Below, one piece after another: positions 1-7,271 of a stretch of DNA of 13,538 nt; position 1 is the stretch's first letter; every line of letters begins with the position of its first letter. Position numbers and translations under genes: made by a program. The notes below the pieces were generated by a model that had not been told where the DNA came from, searched no databases, and saw only the letters and a list, made by a program, of their open reading frames with translations. The stretch comes from Bordetella parapertussis (GTDB lineage: Bacteria > Pseudomonadota > Gammaproteobacteria > Burkholderiales > Burkholderiaceae_B), in contig CAMDEF010000072.1 in NCBI GenBank assembly GCA_945895265.1, positions 1-13,538 of the forward strand, read 5' to 3'.

Positions 1-2291
1 ATACCGCCGCCTAGTTTTAAGCCTAGCTCTGCGTTTGAATAGGCATCCACACCCGTGACGATTTGGTACAGATTGCTGTTGAACCCGTTACCAGCGCTGT
101 TGCTTGCACGCTCAGCACGTTGATACGCAATCTCACCCCACGCTCTGCCATCTGCTACCGCTGCGCTCGTCACGTTGACGGTGTTCGGGTTAACCGCTGG
201 GTTTGTGCTCATGCTTGCAGTGGGCAGCCCCGAAGGGTTTGTCGCGCTGATACCGCCTGTTAACAGTGAGTTGTTCAGTGCAGGATTAAGCTGGCTAGGT
301 GCCATCGGATAGTCACCCAAGCGGGCCAACACCGCTTGCTGCACGCGTTGCGTGGTTTGGGGCAGGGCGGCGACCGAGGCTGCGTGGATTTCACCTGCGA
401 GTGCCTGCGCGAAGGTAGGCAAGTTTGCTGCGGTTTGACCCGCTACAGCGTAGAGCAGCGAGTCTTGCGCTGACGACGCCGTGCCTGCTTGATTCACACC
501 TAACAACTGATCTAAAACACTCGCCACAGTCTTCGCGTTGGTCGTACTTGAGCTCAACGTGCTGCTGTAAGACGTAGGCGCAATGGCCAGATCAACGCTA
601 TTACTGCTGTTGACGTTATAAAACGCGATGAGTTGCGTGCCGCTACTTAACTCTGCAGGTTGGGTAAGCGTTGTAAAGCGCCCCGTGACCCCGCCTGCAG
701 TGATGATACGAAACTTGTCGCCCAACGCCGGTACGTAAATGCTGCTGCCATAACCCACTTCACTTGTACTAAACAGATTTGATAAGCGTGGCGTTAAGGT
801 CGCGCCCGAAGCAATCGTCAATTGACTACCCACAGTTACAAATGAGTAATAGCCTGAAGCCCCCGAGGGCGAAGCACTGCTTGCTTGCACACTGCCAGCG
901 ATGTCTTGCCGGTAGGTCGACCCAGCATTCAGCGTCAAGTTTTGAGTGAAAGACAAATAGCCTGGCGAGTTACCCGGCTTAAGCACACCACTCACAATGC
1001 TATTGCCCGCTATCGTGCCTGTGCCCATCAACGTACCCGCAGACGCCACGAATACATCGCCCGTGCCGGTTGGCGAAGAACCAGCCACTTCTAAGGTGCC
1101 ACCCGACACTGTCGTGCCGCCACTGTAGGTGTTGGCGCCACTCATGGTCGTGCTGCCAGTACCGATAAAGGTTAAACCACCCACCCCAGAAAATACACCA
1201 GACAACGTGGCGTTACCGGAGGCTGGACTTTGAATCGTACTTGCGTTGGTCACGCTAAACGCGGTGCTTGAGCTGTCGCCACTTAACAGTACAAGTGTGC
1301 CACCAGACAAAACGGGACTCGTACTAATTGAAGCTAGCCCGACGCTGGTTCCGCTTGAGATATTTGAAATACTTGTTCCACCGGACGATGAATCCGAACC
1401 ACCTGAGGTGCAATCTCTGCAAGCAGTAATAGTCAAGCTCCAGGACTTTGAGACTAAATCGGTTTGAGTCAATGTATATGAGTAGCCATTAGATGTATCA
1501 CTGACGGTCGTGGCTGACCCAAGGCCAAGATTTGCAGGGGTGATACCGACTAGAACATTCGCAAATGTCATGTTGATAATTGATGGACTCGTCGTCGAAA
1601 ACCGCGAGACACCAAATTCTGTAACGCCTGTCACCGACCCAGCAGACAATCGACCAAAAGTTGTCGTGCCAGCAATAGCAATAAGAATCCTGTATTTTGT
1701 GGGCAAGATCCCACTGTAGGTCAACGGACTACCGCCGTTACTGCCCTGCTGGTTATGCAGCGTAGTGATCACGCCAGAGCCAGAGTTATCAATGCCCGCA
1801 CTTGTACCGACGATAGTGCCCGTGTTGATGAGATCGACAATGCTTCCGGTGTTGCGAACTGCTGGCTCATTACTATTACTGCTGATAGCGCCAGAATTAT
1901 TGATTAGCGATATGACGCCCCCCTGATTTCGGATCGCCGCGATAGTTGATGACATCGTTCCCGTATTAACGATTGTTGTGCTCCCTACGTTAAAGATCAA
2001 CTCAGCGCCAGAAATAGTGCCATTATTAGTGATGGTTGTTATCGTGCCATCATTCTGGATTACAGGAGACCCACCAGGGCTTGAAAGTGTGATCCCCGCA
2101 CCCACAGTAAAGCTTCCGAGAGTACATCCACTGGTCTGTACCAAATTTGCACTGGTATTAGAGTTCACCGCATACGGATCGGGCGATAGACACGACGGCG
2201 CAGCGGCCGATAAATGACTAAACCCCAAGCTCGCAAGGCTCAGACAGAAAAACCACAGACGTACACAGAGCAAGCGCTTTGAAAAAAACAT
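1..2291 (-). CDS. Type V autotransporter, N-terminal part (3' end beyond window)
   Basis: The minus frame from ATG 2291 stays open to the left edge (about 763 codons). Residues 1-30 form a signal peptide (FSKRLL, then a hydrophobic run to HLSA/AA). Residues about 60-190 hold repeated NTGTI/NNGTI/NNSGAI units, typical of passenger beta-helices. A classic autotransporter-associated strand repeat (GGLTFIGTGSTTMSGANTYS, then GGTTVSGGTLEV) sits at about 370-402. From about residue 712 (RAWGEIAYQRAERASNS, later NLYQIVTGVDAYSNAELG) the outer-membrane beta-barrel begins and is cut by the edge. The role is therefore a surface-exposed or secreted passenger; its binding target is unknown. Two cysteine pairs are visible (C34/C56 and the CRDC near 292). 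The start is uncertain: the frame is open upstream to 2588 and a second ATG at 2417 would add 42 polar, Arg-rich residues. Neither start has a good ribosome binding site. I chose 2291 because the signal peptide is then N-terminal. Confidence 0.88.
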   Translation of the reverse strand, partial: MFFSKRLLCVRLWFFCLSLASLGFSHLSAAAPSCLSPDPYAVNSNTSANLVQTSGCTLGSFTVGAGITLSSPGGSPVIQNDGTITTITNNGTISGAELIFNVGSTTIVNTGTMSSTIAAIRNQGGVISLINNSGAISSNSNEPAVRNTGSIVDLINTGTIVGTSAGIDNSGSGVITTLHNQQGSNGGSPLTYSGILPTKYRILIAIAGTTTFGRLSAGSVTGVTEFGVSRFSTTSPSIINMTFANVLVGITPANLGLGSATTVSDTSNGYSYTLTQTDLVSKSWSLTITACRDCTSGGSDSSSGGTSISNISSGTSVGLASISTSPVLSGGTLVLLSGDSSSTAFSVTNASTIQSPASGNATLSGVFSGVGGLTFIGTGSTTMSGANTYSGGTTVSGGTLEVAGSSPTGTGDVFVASAGTLMGTGTIAGNSIVSGVLKPGNSPGYLSFTQNLTLNAGSTYRQDIAGSVQASSASPSGASGYYSFVTVGSQLTIASGATLTPRLSNLFSTSEVGYGSSIYVPALGDKFRIITAGGVTGRFTTLTQPAELSSGTQLIAFYNVNSSNSVDLAIAPTSYSSTLSSSTTNAKTVASVLDQLLGVNQAGTASSAQDSLLYAVAGQTAANLPTFAQALAGEIHAASVAALPQTTQRVQQAVLARLGDYPMAPSQLNPALNNSLLTGGISATNPSGLPTASMSTNPAVNPNTVNVTSAAVADGRAWGEIAYQRAERASNSAGNGFNSNLYQIVTGVDAYSNAELGLKLGGG

Positions 2292-2599
2292 GTTGTGCGA
2301 CCGTGACACCCGACCCACTTCGCCCTGCGGTTGGCTTCGTTGAGCTTGCTTATGCGACGAGCGCAGCGCGATCCGTAAAGGTTGAGTGAAGGTCGTAATG
2401 TTCAGAGATACATTCATCGGTGGTTGAGCTGGTCGTTGATGTTTGTACCCTAGCGATTCAAGTTGACTGCATCGCGTACAAAGCACTGATTGAATTAAAA
2501 GCTCGAAGGGGTCAAAGGCTAACCAAACCGAGGACAGATTTCTAAGATAAGGCAAGTGATGCCAATTCGCGCAAATGCACCACACTTAGCGCATCTTAG

Positions 2600-2628
2600 A
2601 TATTATCCTTGACTCAAATCAAGTGCAA
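2600..2628 (-). promoter_or_regulatory. Candidate sigma70 promoter for the autotransporter
   Basis: Read on the minus strand, TTGCAC (2623-2628) is followed after exactly 17 bases by TAATAT (2600-2605). Initiation would be near 2593. This leaves a leader of about 175 nt to ATG 2417 or about 300 nt to ATG 2291. The prediction is by consensus match only. Confidence 0.45.
2609..2622. promoter_or_regulatory. FNR/Anr-like box inside the promoter spacer
   Basis: TTGACTCAAATCAA fits the FNR-type pattern TTGAT-N4-ATCAA at nine of ten positions (C for T at position 5). It lies between the -35 and -10 of the candidate autotransporter promoter, a position that would suit repression rather than activation. 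Its role is inferred. Confidence 0.3.
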
Positions 2629-2659
2629 CGTGTTTTCAAACACGCGTGCGTACGGCACG
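2629..2659. repeat. Two adjacent dyads downstream of the hydrolase gene
   Basis: CGTGTTT-TC-AAACACG (2629-2644) is a perfect 7-bp inverted repeat, immediately followed by CGTGC-GTACG-GCACG (2645-2659). They begin about 20 bases past the stop of the hydrolase gene on the minus strand. No T-run follows, so a Rho-independent terminator is not supported. They could be a regulatory site upstream of the autotransporter promoter or an RNA 3'-end stem. Confidence 0.35.
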
Positions 2660-2677
2660 AAATCTCAAAATCTTCAT

Positions 2678-3790
2678 TTACTTAACGACGGGCGTTAAAT
2701 CCTCAGCCACCATCTCGCGTGACATTGCGACATATTGAATGACTTTTCCAGAGAAATTCATCTTGTTAAAATCTATCTGACGAATGTTGAGATTTCCGTA
2801 TGTGCGAAAGTACGCTATCTTGTTTTTAAGGTCATACACCGTCACCCATTGTGTTTGCTCATAGGCTATCGAGTCCTTGGTACCCTCCTTACCTGGGACT
2901 CTTTCAGCGACCACTCCAATAGGAATATCAACAGCATTCAAAATATGAAAAGCTAAATTTGAAGCCTCTCTCGCTGTAGGCACCGGTTGGCTGGCAAAGG
3001 CCAACGCCGTTGCACGCAAAAACCTTGAGGGCGGCGTGTAATCACCGGGTATTCCTAACAACCCTGTGCCTTGGCCTAAAGGTTTTAATGTTGTTTTGCC
3101 AAGCGTTAAACCGGCTACGTTGATATTCGTTAGATTGATATGGTTGCGTAGATTATTGATGTGCCAGTCAAAAGTAGGCGCATTCGTCAGCACGCCGATC
3201 GGATTCTCGTAAACCATCAGCTGTTGATTGACATACTCAATGACGATTGAGCCACCTTTTGCGTCTCTAAATGCCCAGTGCAGTGGTTGCACCCCAATTT
3301 GCGGTATGTCGAGCCCGTAAACTATGATGTTTTTTAACGCCTCACTCACCTCTTCAACCGTTTCGAACTGGCTCAACGCCCAATTCACAAGATCAGTATT
3401 CGCGATCGTGTTTTTGTTCTCAGCAACGTAAGACTGATATTCAAAAAATCCAGGGATATACAACGCATGTGCGGTTAAGCCGACCTCGTTCATCCCGTCT
3501 GTTGCAACATTCAAGTCAAAGGTATTGATCCCCAGAAAACCGTATTTAGCAATCCAGCCCATGCCGCCTTTCATACCTGGCTGCATCGCCGTCAACGCAA
3601 ACTGGCGCGGTACCAGCATGACATTACTTTTAAGATCTAGACCGAGCTCCATAGAACGGCCTGTGATCCAGGCTCCGTCTTGAGACTGAAGCCGAAAAGT
3701 CGTACAGGCGAGTGCTGGGGTAGCAATCAATATTGACAAGCTCAGGCATAACAACCTAGCGAACATACGTTTGAAGTTGTGATTTAGCAT
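2678..3790 (-). CDS. Choloylglycine hydrolase / penicillin V acylase family, secreted (Ntn hydrolase)
   Basis: This 370-residue linear-amide C-N hydrolase hydrolyses amides such as conjugated bile acids, penicillin V or acyl-homoserine lactones in known relatives; the substrate here is unknown. A signal peptide (NFKRMFARLLCLSLSILIA) ends in TPALA, and the next residue, Cys29, is the family's N-terminal nucleophile (CTTF). Counting from that Cys, the usual active-site residues fall in place: Arg45 (GRSMEL), Glu48 where many members have Asp, Asn203 (LTNAP) and Arg256 (PPSRFLRA). Signal peptidase cleavage alone would expose the catalytic Cys in the periplasm. The AxA site does not fit a lipobox well. 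The gene sits upstream of the autotransporter in the same direction with a 386-base gap, so cotranscription is doubtful. Start 3790 has only a weak GGTAG upstream; Met9 (3766) is possible. The family call is firm; specificity is open. Confidence 0.88.
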   Translation of the reverse strand: MLNHNFKRMFARLLCLSLSILIATPALACTTFRLQSQDGAWITGRSMELGLDLKSNVMLVPRQFALTAMQPGMKGGMGWIAKYGFLGINTFDLNVATDGMNEVGLTAHALYIPGFFEYQSYVAENKNTIANTDLVNWALSQFETVEEVSEALKNIIVYGLDIPQIGVQPLHWAFRDAKGGSIVIEYVNQQLMVYENPIGVLTNAPTFDWHINNLRNHINLTNINVAGLTLGKTTLKPLGQGTGLLGIPGDYTPPSRFLRATALAFASQPVPTAREASNLAFHILNAVDIPIGVVAERVPGKEGTKDSIAYEQTQWVTVYDLKNKIAYFRTYGNLNIRQIDFNKMNFSGKVIQYVAMSREMVAEDLTPVVK

Positions 3791-3836
3791 AGATCTACCC
3801 TATCAAAAAAACTAATGTCAGAGGGACAACAGTTCA

Positions 3837-3863
3837 CATCCTCGAAAGGATGGTCTTGTGCGG
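3837..3863 (+). repeat. Hairpin repeat copy A (left arm truncated)
   Basis: The 27 bases CATCCTCGAAAGGATG plus GTCTTGTGCGG are identical to the core of copy C near 12549. The outer half of the left arm and the A-run are missing (TTCA replaces AGAC), leaving a 6-bp stem with a CGAA loop. It lies between the hydrolase start and the fic stop. Confidence 0.7.
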
Positions 3864-3886
3864 CAAAACAAACAACCTATGCTCCA

Positions 3887-4936
3887 TCACTTAAGTTCAT
3901 ACCAAACACCGCGCCCAGCGCCTTGCTGATTCAAATGACTATGTTCAACCAGACTGCGGAAATGTTGCTTCAGCGTGTTGCGACTAACACCAGTCAATTT
4001 GATGGCCTCCCCAATCGTGATGCGGCCGTGCTCTCGAACAAATTCAACGATCTGTAAGGATAAATCGGGTAAAGCCGCTAACACTATTTTTTCCCGCTCG
4101 ATTTTCTTTTCTAGGCGCCTGACCTGTTCAGCCAGCGAGCGCAGAAAAAATACCAACCAAGGTTGCCAATTCGGCGCATCTGTTCGGATTGAGCCTTGCG
4201 TCTGTCGCAAGGCCAAGTAATAGGCTTCCTTGTTGAGCTCGATCACACTTTCCAGTGAGCTGTATGGCACATAGGCATATCCCGAATCGATCAGCAGTAA
4301 TGTCGTCAGCACTCGGCTAAGTCTGCCATTGCCATCCTGAAATGGATGAATCTCCAAGAAAACAACCACGAAAATCGCAACGATCAGTAGTGGGTGCAAT
4401 TGCGCTTTGTCACGCTCATCATTGACCCAGGCGACTAATTCGGCCATCAGGCGGGGCGTGTCGAAGGGAGTTGCCGTTTCAAATACGATACCTATCTGAT
4501 CGCCGTTTTCGTCAAACGCGGCCACACTGTTTGAATGCGTCTTGTACTGCCCGCGGTGCCGTGAGTCCTTCTCACTGTGGCTCAACAGGATCTGGTGCAG
4601 TTGTTTGACGTGGTTCTCGTTGAAGGGGATATCCCTCCAGGAGTTGAACACCAGATCCATCAACTCGGCGTAGCCGGCCACCTCCTGTTCGTCGCGGGTT
4701 TCAAAAGTCTGTATCGCAAGGTTGGACAACAGCTTTTCCACCTCCCGATCGGTCAGTTTGCTGCCCTCGATTCGGGTGGATGAGCCAATGCTTTCTATGG
4801 TGGCTACCCTGCGTAGGGCCGTCAGACGGTCGGGTGCTAGGGTTCCAAGGGCACGCCAAGCACCTTTGAACTCGTCGATGCGAGCGATTAAGCGCAAAAT
4901 CTCTGGGGAGATGTGTATGGTGTCAGTACGGAACAT
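3887..4936 (-). CDS. Fic-domain protein (AMP-transferase type) with N-terminal inhibitory motif and C-terminal winged helix
   Basis: Fic enzymes usually transfer AMP from ATP to a hydroxyl of a target protein. The catalytic motif HPFQDGNGR is complete (His207-Arg215, counted from the longer start at 4966). The inhibitory motif (S/T)xxxE(G/N) is also present before the Fic core as SSTRIEG, with Glu67, so this is a class II, self-inhibited Fic. Residues about 25-100 match a Fic N-terminal helical domain. The last 50 residues (ITIGEAIKLTGVSRNTLKQH) form a winged helix-turn-helix, suggesting DNA binding and perhaps autoregulation. The stretch MGVIGCIIGF given by start 4966 is merely the translation of the 10-bp upstream repeats, so I prefer ATG 4936. 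No Shine-Dalgarno is seen; TATTAT lies seven bases before ATG 4936, so the message may be leaderless. Target protein unknown. Confidence 0.88.
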   Translation of the reverse strand: MFRTDTIHISPEILRLIARIDEFKGAWRALGTLAPDRLTALRRVATIESIGSSTRIEGSKLTDREVEKLLSNLAIQTFETRDEQEVAGYAELMDLVFNSWRDIPFNENHVKQLHQILLSHSEKDSRHRGQYKTHSNSVAAFDENGDQIGIVFETATPFDTPRLMAELVAWVNDERDKAQLHPLLIVAIFVVVFLEIHPFQDGNGRLSRVLTTLLLIDSGYAYVPYSSLESVIELNKEAYYLALRQTQGSIRTDAPNWQPWLVFFLRSLAEQVRRLEKKIEREKIVLAALPDLSLQIVEFVREHGRITIGEAIKLTGVSRNTLKQHFRSLVEHSHLNQQGAGRGVWYELK

Positions 4937-4938
4937 AA

Positions 4939-5028
4939 AACCAATAATACACCCAATTACACCCAATTAAAAATGACTCACCTGTTTTTGACCTCGGTAA
5001 ATGGGTGTAAATGGGTGTTTTATTGGGT
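4939..5028. promoter_or_regulatory. Mirrored 10-bp-periodic operator at the fic start
   Basis: The left arm (about 4939-4969) and right arm (about 4998-5028) are inverted copies with only a few mismatches over about 30 bases, separated by 28 bases. Each arm holds TGGGTGTAA(A/T) twice at exact 10-bp spacing, followed by TTATTGG. The left arm abuts the fic ATG (4936). The right arm faces away and has no recognisable gene behind it. The Fic winged helix or a separate regulator could bind here; this is inferred from position and symmetry. Confidence 0.55.
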
Positions 5029-5085
5029 TCTCAGTCTTTGGGCGTGTGGCTAGGTGGTGTGTAGCCTCTGGATCGCCTCTGGTAT

Positions 5086-5102
5086 ACGACTTTGAAAGTC
5101 GT
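5086..5102. repeat. Short perfect palindrome
   Basis: ACGACTTT-G-AAAGTCGT is an 8-bp perfect inverted repeat with a single central base. It lies between the fic operator and hairpin copy B. No T-run follows on either strand; function unknown. Confidence 0.4.
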
Positions 5103-5126
5103 CGCTTGTTACCCAAACCAGTAGGC

Positions 5127-5225
5127 AAAAAAAGACCATCCTCGAAAGGATGGTCTTGCGCGCTAAAGTGGCGGTGCGGGAACCGAGCAAAAGATTAGTA
5201 GTTCAGGAAGTCAGGGCTGCTGATA
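5127..5225 (+). repeat. Hairpin repeat copy B, long form with tail
   Basis: Seven A's lead into an 11-bp perfect stem (5132-5142 with 5147-5157, core AAGACCATCCT) closed by a CGAA loop. A tail of about 65 bases follows and aligns to the tail of copy C. It includes a second small stem (CGGT/ACCG), the block ACCGAG-A-rich, and GTAGTTCAGG through GGGCTGCTGATA. The minus strand would read as a stem with a UUCG loop followed by a T-run, but no minus gene lies on the upstream side, since umuDC points away. Confidence 0.7.
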
Positions 5226-5244
5226 TTGACTTGAAGCCCAACGC

Positions 5245-5290
5245 TCGACAAGGTAACGATGGCTAGAATATACTGTTTATTTATACAGTA
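5245..5290 (+). promoter_or_regulatory. LexA-controlled promoter of umuDC
   Basis: The SOS box TACTGTTTATTTATACAGTA (5271-5290) has the CTGT-N8-ACAG core and near-complete dyad symmetry. A plausible promoter is TCGACA (5245-5250), an 18-base spacer and TATACT (5269-5274), so LexA would cover the -10 and start of transcription. The umuD ATG follows only five bases after the box, giving a leader of about 15 nt. Confidence 0.9.
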
Positions 5291-5295
5291 TTTAT

Positions 5296-5772
5296 ATGAG
5301 ATCAAGTTACTCCACCTGTACTACCGCACCCACACTCCAGCAGACCCCACTCAGTCTGTTGCAGGATATGCCCGCCTATGGGTTCAGGCTGCTCTCCCAC
5401 AGGATGAGCGCTGGCTTCCCATCCCCGGCGGGTGACTATACCGAGGAAGCGCTAGACCTCAACACCTATTTGGTACGAAACAAGCCCGCCACTTTCATGT
5501 TTTCCGTCAAGGGCGACTCCATGGTCGGAGCCAGCATTGAGGATGGCGATAAGGTAGTCGTTGATCGCGCACTGAACCCCAAGCACAACGACATTGTCGT
5601 GGCCGTACTCAACGGCGAATACACCATCAAGCGTTTATTCAAACACCTGGGCTGTGTTGAACTGCGCCCCGAGAATCCGGCTTACCCGCCAATCACATTC
5701 AAGGACGGCACCGAGCTTCAGGTTTGGGGCGTTGTCGTTGGCGTTGTGCGCCGTTACCCCGCTAAAAGTTAG
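5296..5772 (+). CDS. umuD: UmuD, self-cleaving subunit of DNA polymerase V
   Basis: UmuD is cleaved on RecA filaments to UmuD', which joins UmuC in error-prone translesion polymerase V. The 158 residues belong to the LexA/signal-peptidase S24 fold. The cleavage region SAGFPSPAGDY closely resembles the E. coli CGFPSPAADY, placing the cut at Ala39-Gly40. The catalytic Ser75 (GDSM) and Lys112 (YTIKR) are 37 residues apart, the same spacing as Ser60/Lys97 in E. coli. The segment before the cut site is longer than in E. coli (39 against 24 residues), so a later start at Met25 (5368) is possible; 5296 fits the predicted transcript start. The gene lies directly under a LexA box and is followed three bases later by umuC, forming a standard SOS operon. 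Confidence 0.93.
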   Translation: MRSSYSTCTTAPTLQQTPLSLLQDMPAYGFRLLSHRMSAGFPSPAGDYTEEALDLNTYLVRNKPATFMFSVKGDSMVGASIEDGDKVVVDRALNPKHNDIVVAVLNGEYTIKRLFKHLGCVELRPENPAYPPITFKDGTELQVWGVVVGVVRRYPAKS

Positions 5773-5775
5773 CTT

Positions 5776-7065
5776 GTGGCTCGCGCACCCATCTTTGCGC
5801 TGGTGGATGTCAATAACTTCTATGTCTCTTGCGAGCGTGTCTTTCAGCCACAGCTTGAACATGTGCCGATGGTGGTGCTCTCTAACAACGATGGCTGCGC
5901 GGTCGCCCGATCGGCCGAAGTGAAGGCTTTGGGCGTCAAGATGGGAACACCGTGGTTCAAGATGAAGGCGCTGGCTAAAGAACATGGCATCTTGGCCCTC
6001 TCTTCGAACTACACCCTTTACGGCGACATGAGCAACCGTGCCACGGCTTTGCTGCGCGACTTCTCGCCTGACATCGAGGTCTACAGCGTTGATGAGTCCT
6101 TTCTGCGGGTGGAAGCGGTCGCGCACCTTTACGGCGGCGTGACGGCCATGGGGCAACAGATTCGCCAGCGCGTCAAACAGTGGACTGGGTTGCCGGTGTG
6201 CGTAGGCTGTGGACCCACAAAAACGCTCGCTAAAATTGCTAACCACCTAGCGAAAAAAAATCCCGAATTCGAGGGCGTTTGCGATTTGCACGCCATCCCG
6301 CGACCCGAGCGTCTACAGTGGATGTCGCAGCTAGAAGTGGGTGAGGTCTGGGGTGTTGGCAAACGTATTGCCAAGCGGCTGAACGCGATGGGAGTCGAGA
6401 CTGTTCTAGACCTGCGCAATATTTCTATCAAAGAAATCAGAGCCCAATTTGGCGTGGTGATGGAGCGCACATGCAATGAGCTCCGAGGGATTTCCTGTCT
6501 TGAATTAGAAGACGTCGCACCAGCCAAACAGCAAATCATGTCCTCACGTAGCTTTGGCTCACCTGTTACAACGCTGGCTGAACTGCGCGAAGCCGTTGCC
6601 AGTTACGTGACGCGCGCAGCCGAAAAGCTGCGAGCCCAACAATCGGTTTCGGCTGCGATTCACGTCTTCATTCAAACCAACCGTTTTAAAGAAAGTGACT
6701 TGCAATATAGCGAAGGCTTACTAGTGCCGCTGCCAGACCCGACAGACGATACGCGACTGCTGGCCAGTGCAGCGACTCTCGGTCTTAGCCTGATCTTTAA
6801 ACCGGGCTATCAATACAAAAAGGCGGGAATCATGCTGACGCTGATTTCTGACAAGGCTAAGCGCCAGCAGACGCTCTTTGATGATCCCTTGCAGCGTGCA
6901 CAATCAGCAAATTTAATGGCTGCCATGGATGCGATCAATGCGCAGTTCGGGCGAGGCACCGTGACAACCGGCGCAAATGGTACTGAGAAACGCTGGGCGA
7001 TGCGTTCAGGAAATCGTTCACCTCGGTTCACGACGCGATGGGACGAGTTACCGATTGCTACGTGA
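5776..7065 (+). CDS. umuC: UmuC, catalytic subunit of DNA polymerase V (Y family)
   Basis: This Y-family polymerase inserts nucleotides opposite lesions after SOS induction. Its 429 residues match the usual UmuC length (about 420). The first palm motif, [17 protein letters not shown], carries the metal-binding Asp11. The second, YSVDESFL, carries Asp106-Glu107. [10 protein letters not shown] and the helix-hairpin-helix region ([17 protein letters not shown]) follow in normal order. The C-terminus ends in the UmuC-specific [13 protein letters not shown], so the gene appears complete. It uses a GTG start three bases after the umuD stop, with no evident Shine-Dalgarno, suggesting translational coupling. 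About 200 bases follow before the convergent bug gene, with no clear terminator. Confidence 0.95.
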   Translation: MARAPIFALVDVNNFYVSCERVFQPQLEHVPMVVLSNNDGCAVARSAEVKALGVKMGTPWFKMKALAKEHGILALSSNYTLYGDMSNRATALLRDFSPDIEVYSVDESFLRVEAVAHLYGGVTAMGQQIRQRVKQWTGLPVCVGCGPTKTLAKIANHLAKKNPEFEGVCDLHAIPRPERLQWMSQLEVGEVWGVGKRIAKRLNAMGVETVLDLRNISIKEIRAQFGVVMERTCNELRGISCLELEDVAPAKQQIMSSRSFGSPVTTLAELREAVASYVTRAAEKLRAQQSVSAAIHVFIQTNRFKESDLQYSEGLLVPLPDPTDDTRLLASAATLGLSLIFKPGYQYKKAGIMLTLISDKAKRQQTLFDDPLQRAQSANLMAAMDAINAQFGRGTVTTGANGTEKRWAMRSGNRSPRFTTRWDELPIAT

Positions 7066-7271
7066 TTGGGGAAGTAAACTAGTCGTGCTATTTGTATGAG
7101 TATTTGAACGACAACCAAGTCCCAAGTCGTCTAACTTTTGCGCCGCACCTCCGTCGGGGCAATTTTCGGTCGGCGTCAACACGCTTGGCCCTATGAAAGT
7201 ACAATTTTTTGAAATTAATTAGTGCTTAGGAGATTGTTTTTTTAAATCCTGAATGTTGACCGTGTGAATTC

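Noticed and set aside
63..2217. Several plus-strand frames of 65-80 codons across the autotransporter
   Set aside because: All are antisense shadows of the single minus-strand frame that is open across the region.
5001..5198. Plus-strand frame beginning MGVNGCFIGF
   Set aside because: It starts inside the mirrored operator and translates the hairpin repeat; no family resemblance, so treated as non-coding.
5635..6246. Long minus-strand frame opposite umuDC
   Set aside because: It is a shadow of two well-identified plus-strand genes, with no recognisable domain.
7066..7271. Possible terminators between the convergent umuC and bug genes
   Set aside because: Only short, poorly paired stems without T-runs were found; nothing supports a site.
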